From positions 24,979,916 through 25,043,915 of the forward strand of contig NC_052489.1 of NCBI RefSeq assembly GCF_009730915.1: a stretch of DNA of 64,000 nucleotides, given 5' to 3'. Positions 58,600 through 64,000 of this stretch are shown piece by piece. Source of the stretch: Dioscorea cayenensis subsp. rotundata (taxonomy: Eukaryota; Streptophyta; Magnoliopsida; Dioscoreales; Dioscoreaceae). A model generated the notes under the pieces. It saw nothing but the letters and a program-made list of their open reading frames with translations. It was not told the DNA's origin and ran no database searches. How positions within the stretch are numbered: the stretch's first letter is position 1; each line of letters begins with the position of its first letter. The position numbers were made by a program, and so were the translations under genes.

Positions 58600-59750
58600 C
58601 CGGCGTAGACCAAGCTATCTTCAGTAAACTATTTTCTCATGAGAGGTTTATTTCTAAACTAAGGAATGATCTCTTACATGTTGGCAAGTTTAAAAGATCA
58701 TCAAATATTGCATAGAAGTTTAGTTTGGTGTGAAGCTATTTTAAAGACACAAACTACGGAAAGCAAGGGCAAGCCAACATGATTCTCAATATCATAAGTA
58801 GCAATACAATTTGAAGAAAATATCTAAAGCTATTTGAAGAAATAATTTATTCAAGGGCACAAGACATCTATGGCAAGATTTGACAGAAGATTGAAGACCC
58901 AAGCTTGGATGAAGGAAGATCATGCTTGGAAGATATTAAAGATCTAAACTTGGATGAGAGAAGATTAAGTTTAGTAACAATATATTGAAGACCCAAACTT
59001 GGTTGAATGAAGATCAAGTTTGATGATTTTGTGAAGACCAAACTTGGACTAAGTTTGAAAAGAAAATTGGGAGATCTTTGGAGGCCATCTTTGGTGAGAT
59101 AGATTCGCGCCTTAGTGGGTACGACCCTCAGGGGAGGGACCTTCTGATATGACATGAGGAAGGAGGCTAGTTGCGGGTGGCAGGAGCTCGAGAGGAGTGG
59201 ACTGCGTGGACCTGACCTGGAGCAACTGGTAGGGTTGGAGGTGTCGCAACTCGTGTTGCATCTGGAGCTAAAACTTAGTCAGGATCAATAGGTGGTCCTT
59301 GTTACAAGTTCGGTTGGAACTGGAGTTGCAACGTCTAATTTTGGATGATGTCCAAGTTAGGAATCTGCGAAGAATCTAAAAAAGAAAGCTTTGTTGGGAT
59401 ATAGGTACGCCCATATAAGATTTCTACTTGAAGATTTATGATGAGTCACGAATGAGAAACCCTCGTGTGTGGGTTGAGAAGAGTGGGCATCGGGCAATCT
59501 TAAAAGGATTGTCCTTTGTTGTGAGAAAGAGTGGGTGTTGTAACTCTTCTTTCCTTTTTCTCTTTTAGTGGATTGTTTTCTCCTTGCTCGGCCTCCTATA
59601 CATAAGCAAGGTTGTTCCAAACTGGGTAATTACCAATTTGTGTCTCTTTTCTCTTGTTTGATTGTTTGTGTGTGAGTTCATTACTTGTGAGATTGAGAGA
59701 AAAATTATCACACAACTACCCCCCCCCCCTTCCTCTCTAAACTAACAATA
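58600..59750 (+). mobile_element. LTR-like retrotransposon remnant
   Basis: Non-coding DNA with the texture of a copia-type LTR: repeated gaagac-caaacttgg/tggaagat motifs at 58880-59060, then a U5-like end (ttttctccttgctcggcctcc, tatacataagcaagg, ttgtgtctcttttctcttgtttgattg) and a poly-C tract at about 59719-59729. No TG...CA boundaries, partner LTR or target duplication could be fixed. Confidence 0.45.
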
Positions 59751-59783
59751 ATAGTAATAATAATATAAAACCTAACATCCGAA

Positions 59784-59869
59784 AGCAAATGGTTTTCAAC
59801 CATATATACTAACACAAATCATCTCTAAATGAAAAAAAAGTTAGTACTTCAATTCACTCCATCACTCTT
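59784..59869. repeat. Direct repeat, third piece (left of foldback element 2)
   Basis: Matches 46605-46680 (tttcaaccatatatact, aacacaaatcatctc, gttagtacttcaat). The match continues at 60996-61028 (ccttccatgatcaaatagca, tgagttt), so the foldback element at 59870-60995 splits it. Confidence 0.8.
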
Positions 59870-60995
59870 GGTTTTTTTAAATATTATTATTTTTAATTAA
59901 TTACTAAAATAGGTACTTCTGTAATTATTTACGAAAATAGGCATTTTCTTTTTTTTTTAATATTAAGCTTTAGGTTTTTTTTTTAAAAAAAAAGCTGGGG
60001 TTTGAAATTTTATATTAAAATTTTATTTTTTATTTTTAAAAACAATCGGTCCACTAGTTTTTTTAAATAAAAAAACAATTCTACATTCAAACCCTTATAA
60101 TTTCATAATATTTTCTTATAAGTTTTTTATTCCCACTTCTATTCTCTTATTTCTATTTTCATTAATTTTAATAGATACAAATTATGAATAATATTTGGTC
60201 AAAATTTTAACATATAAAAATTGTTGTGGTCAAAATTTTAATACATAAAAACTAAAATTATCTCCAAATATTAGAATAGTCAAATCTGCAACTGTTGCGA
60301 TAGGTAAAGAGCATTATTAGGAGTTGATGGGATGAATTATTTATGGCAAGTGCACCTACCCCATTCACGAGAGCTATTTGATCAAATTGATCATACCCAT
60401 TCATTTGTTAGGTGGAGGCCTATATAAACCGTACAAGTCTCTTTTGTAAAAGCACAAAAGCATTGTTATAAGAAAAATTATCAATGTAGAGAAGTTCTTT
60501 AAAACTTGTGTTATTCAAGTTTATTTATTTTCTTGCAAAGTTATTTTATTTCCTTTGCATTCAAGCTAGTAAAATTCATATTCTTGTCATACCCAACGAA
60601 GAAGGCTACCTAGATTAAGAGGAACACAAGTTTTAGAATTAATGATAGTTGAAATAGGAGAGTAGAAGTGATAATAAAACAAATTATAAAAAAATATTAT
60701 GAAATTATAAGGGCTTCAATGTAAAATAAGGGCTTCAATGTAAAACTGTTTTTAATTTTAAAAACTAGTAGGACACACGGTTTTAAAAAATAAAATAAAA
60801 TTCAATATTAAAAAACTAGTCGTACCTGTGATTTTAAAAAAATAATTTTTTAATATTAAAAAACTAGTGAAACCCACACTTTTTTTAAAAAATAAAATTT
60901 AATATTAAAAAAATAAAAAAATGCCTCATAAGTAATTACAGGAATACCTATTTTGGTAATTAATTAAAAAAAATAATATTTTAAAACAAATAGCC
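59870..60995. mobile_element. Foldback/Mutator-like element 2
   Basis: A 1,126-bp element whose ends share a family with the element at 27659-28825: left GGTTTTTTTAAATATTATT..aattaattactaaaataggta, right in inverted form ...tacctattttggtaattaatt..aaacaaatagCC. The inverted ends extend about 75 bp (with gtaattat-ttacgaaaataggcatttt versus aaaatgcct-ataagtaattac). Flanks atcactctt and ttactcctt may be a diverged 9-bp duplication. The interior has several aaactagt-type repeats and a promoter-like block (ggcctatataaaccg at about 60417). Confidence 0.75.
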
Positions 60996-61525
60996 TTACT
61001 CCTTCCATGATCAAATAGCATGAGTTTATAACAAAGGTTAAAATCAAATTAAATAATTTATATTATAATATTAATAAGAAACATACTTTGAAGCATATAA
61101 CAAGCACACATCAACCTAACAAAAAAAATAAAAAAATACACACTCATAGCAACCATCATTAAAATATAATATGCACACATCAAACCTAACAAAATAATAA
61201 AAAATACATACTCAAAACAAGCATCATAAAAAATAACAAGTACTTGATTTAAAGTTTAATTTCACACTCAAACAAACACATACCAATCACAATTCAAAGA
61301 TAACAACTAAAGATAAGAAAATAGTCACAAATACATAATCCAAAGATAACAACAATCACCAAAGTATTCAAATACAACTAACAACAATACGACATAAAGT
61401 TTAATTCCACACTCAATAGTCAAAACATGTACATACCAAGTATAACAAAATATTCACAAGACTCACAACTACATAATCAAAAGATTTACCCAAGTATTCA
61501 AATAGACAAACACAACTAACACGAG
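60996..61525. other. AT-rich DNA, end of direct repeat and hAT 3' flank
   Basis: The first about 33 bp finish the direct repeat. The rest is AT/CA-rich with loosely repeated cacacatcaa-cctaacaaaa and tcacaa motifs and no coding frame; it is probably the 3' untranslated part of the hAT element. Confidence 0.45.
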
Positions 61526-64000
61526 TTAAGTCCATGAACTTGGATCAAAACTCAAATTAATATCATCATTTCCATCAAATCTTTGATCAAAGCTTGCATG
61601 GCCACCAACACCACCAACATCACCAAAATCTTGCAAATTTACTTCTTCTTGGATATCCACGTCATCTAATAAATAAAATAAAAGCCATTTATTAAAAAGC
61701 TTGTTATCAACTATACATTTAATATTAAAACTTTTGCTAACCTTGACCATGACGATCATCAAATATAGGAATAGCATTATCTCCATAAACATTATCATCC
61801 ATGATTTCTTCATAATCAAGTTCGGGAGGACATTCATCTTCCGCTACCCAAAAATCCGTCTTATCAATACAATCATAATCAACCGGATCATAGCTCCTTT
61901 TCTTGTGTTGATGTCTATGTATATTTTAAAATATAAGAAATAAATTTATCTAACTAAAAATAACAAAATTATAAATGAGAACGAGTGATGTTAATACCTT
62001 TGTCGTAAACGTAAGTTATAAGTTACATACACAAGATCATTTAACCTTTGATGCTCCAATTTGTTCCTTCGTTTAGTGTGAATGCGCTCAAAGAGACTCC
62101 AATTATGTTCACATCCTGATGAAGAAGCAGTTTGACTAAGGAGTCGAATAGCCACTTTTTGCAAGTAAGGAGCACTATGTCCAAATAATTTCCACCATTC
62201 ATCTACAAAATGTATGAAAAGTTTAAAATATATTAGTAAATAACAAGATATAAGTTAAATTAATATTTAACATCAAATACAATTTGGAATGTAGAACTAA
62301 CCTGGTTGCATATTTTTAGATGCTGGCAAAGAGGATTTACGACTAAAACTCCCTAATCGATCTTGATATATTTTGATCTCCTTCATCACCTTCTCACTAT
62401 TGCTACATATGCTTCTTTGCTCTAACAAATCAAGTAGGCCTTGCATTACTTCTGGAGTTTCTACAAATGTGCTTTCATCATATAAAAAAGCGGGGTTGAG
62501 AAAATAGGCGGCCGCATGAATGTTGCGCCGAAAATGCTTATCCCATCGTTCATCAACAATTTTGATGTAAGGATCATACAACCTTTGCTTGTCTCTAAAG
62601 ATAGACATGATCCCTTTATGAATTCTAAACATCCCCTCATAAACATAACCAAGAGAAGGTTTCTCATCGGCATCCACAACACGAAGTAGCTTAATTATTG
62701 GAGCCGCTATTTTCACCATCAACAAGCAATCTTCCCAAAATTTGTTGTCCAAAATAATAGAACAAACCAATTTACCCATGGCGGATTTGGACAATCTATG
62801 ACAAGTATAGTATTTGTCGGTCACCAAAGCTTGCAAATCATGTTTGTGATCATAAATGCTTGTTAGAGTGATAAAAACGGTAGCGAAACGAGTTGCTCCC
62901 GGGCGCACAATTTCTTTCCAACCCAATCTTTTTCTTAACCAACTCAACATAAATATGGTTGTACATAAAAATGGTTACCTTAGAAGCCTGTGAGGCAAGG
63001 TCAACCATATGATCCATCTTCCTAATGTCTCTCAAAATCAAATTTAGGCAATGTGCGGCACAAGGAGACCAATAAATGTGGTTATATATTTCATGCAATA
63101 GTCTTCCTGCAATGATGAAAAAATATATCAAACTAGTTTAGAAAGAAGCATGGTTAAGTAAATAATATAAAAAAACTATAACTAATAAAATAACATGCAA
63201 GCTAAAATATTTTAAATCACATACCTGCGGCAACATAATTACTAGCATTATCTGTCACCAAATGTACAACATTTGAAGGCCCAACCCATTCCACAATCTC
63301 TGAAAACAAATTCATCAAATTTGTGGCATCCTTAACGATATCCGATGCATCAACAATTTTTATGAAGGAAATGCCATTAGGACAATGCACCAAAAAATTG
63401 ATCAAAGTTCTTTGTCTTTGATCACTCCAACCATCACCCATAATCGTGCATCCAGAACTAGCCTAATTGCTTTTAAAGTAATCAACAAGCAACTGACATT
63501 CCTTTTTACAATTCTCAAGTAAATGAATCCTCATATCATTATAAGATGGGCCTTATATATCCAGATTCAATCCCAGCAATGGCATCCAACGCTGCCTGAA
63601 AATAAGGTGAATTTAATGCATTAAATGGAATGCATGAATCATAAAACCACCGTGCAAAAGACATATACGCCTTTTGAATTACTTGCTTGTTTGCAAATGC
63701 ACTCTTGATTCCCGGTTGAGACTTCGGGGGTGTCCTTGGAACCATAAATTTTTCAATGGAATCCTTGGCCTTCCTTTTTTATTAAAGATTTTTCTATTGT
63801 TGTTGTCTTTTGTTGTGACTTCATTAGAGGATTAAATTCTTGAACATCATCTTCTTCAACTTCTTCATATGCATCATCAAATGAATCTTCCTCCTTTTGT
63901 TTTGATGAAGTAAGAAACCCCGCCATTTGCTTGCGAACATCATCGGGAAGTTTTTTTCAAACCGCAATATTTCCCCTAATGCAAGCTAGGTGATACTTCA
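61526..64000 (-). pseudogene. hAT-superfamily transposase gene, decayed, 5' end outside window
   Basis: Minus-strand exons give, in order: end of a BED-type zinc finger (KYHLACIRGNIAV near 63985-63945), a linker (LPDDVRKQMAGF, acidic stretch), the DUF659 transposase domain (FYDSCIPFNALNSPYF; MGDGWSDQRQRTLINFLV; LVTDNASNYVAAG; WSPCAAHCLNLIL), the middle region (WKEIVRPGATRFAT; PAFLYDES) and the C-terminal hAT dimerisation domain (LLSQTASSSGCEHNWSLFER, near 62060-62150), ending at a TAA at 61526-61528. Lesions: TGA at 63957-63959 right after the zinc finger, a frameshift in the poly-T run at about 63775-63785, a shift near 63540 and a TAG at 63463-63465 where a tryptophan is usual. It is therefore a recent relic. 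Intron positions were only approximated. Confidence 0.9.

Overview
This is nuclear DNA of a flowering plant. The genes are multi-exon with GT-AG introns, they belong to plant-specific families (D-type cyclin, BTB-TAZ protein, DUF538, CER1/GL1-type wax enzyme), and the intergenic DNA is AT-rich and full of plant transposons. I could not place the species; nothing separates a monocot from a eudicot decisively.

Genic left part (1-18,050). The last exon of a P2B Ca2+-ATPase (ACA type, +) is followed by a complete five-exon D-type cyclin of the CYCD5 kind (-). After about 6 kb of intergenic DNA with microsatellites comes a complete thirteen-exon IFRD-family gene (+), then a complete five-exon BTB-TAZ (BT) gene (+) and a single-exon DUF538 gene (+). 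I joined the exons by hand; every joined frame closes without a stop and gives a product of family-typical length.

Satellite block (18,280-27,497). About 22 copies of a roughly 390-bp AT-rich tandem repeat begin only 230 bp after the DUF538 stop codon. Two monomer types alternate at the start of the array. One solo LTR (582 bp, 5-bp target duplication) sits inside it.

Transposon block (27,650-45,542). A 1.17-kb foldback element with a perfect 9-bp target duplication is followed by a 15.9-kb CACTA element (CACTACACC...GGTATAGTG ends, ATA target duplication). The CACTA has received two LTR retrotransposons: a Ty3/gypsy chromovirus on the minus strand (LTRs about 3% different) and a Ty1/copia element with a defective interior but identical 151-bp LTRs. 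What remains is about 5.9 kb of CACTA DNA with palindromic subterminal repeats and one unrecognised coding-like fragment.

Right part (45,543-64,000). A complete ten-exon CER1/GL1-type wax biosynthesis gene (+) is bracketed by direct copies of a non-coding repeat. The downstream copy appears to be split by about 8.8 kb of nested elements (a decayed copia, a CACTA-like end, LTR-like DNA). It was also hit by an 8-bp-TSD hAT-like MITE and by a second foldback element. The upstream copy is the matching unoccupied site for both of those. The window ends in a decayed hAT transposase gene (-) that runs off the edge.

The host genes (Ca2+ transport, cell cycle entry, IFRD regulator, BT adaptor, DUF538, cuticular wax) do not form an evident pathway. 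The main interest is structural: nested mobile elements with readable target duplications, a previously unseen (to me) satellite, and two foldback elements.
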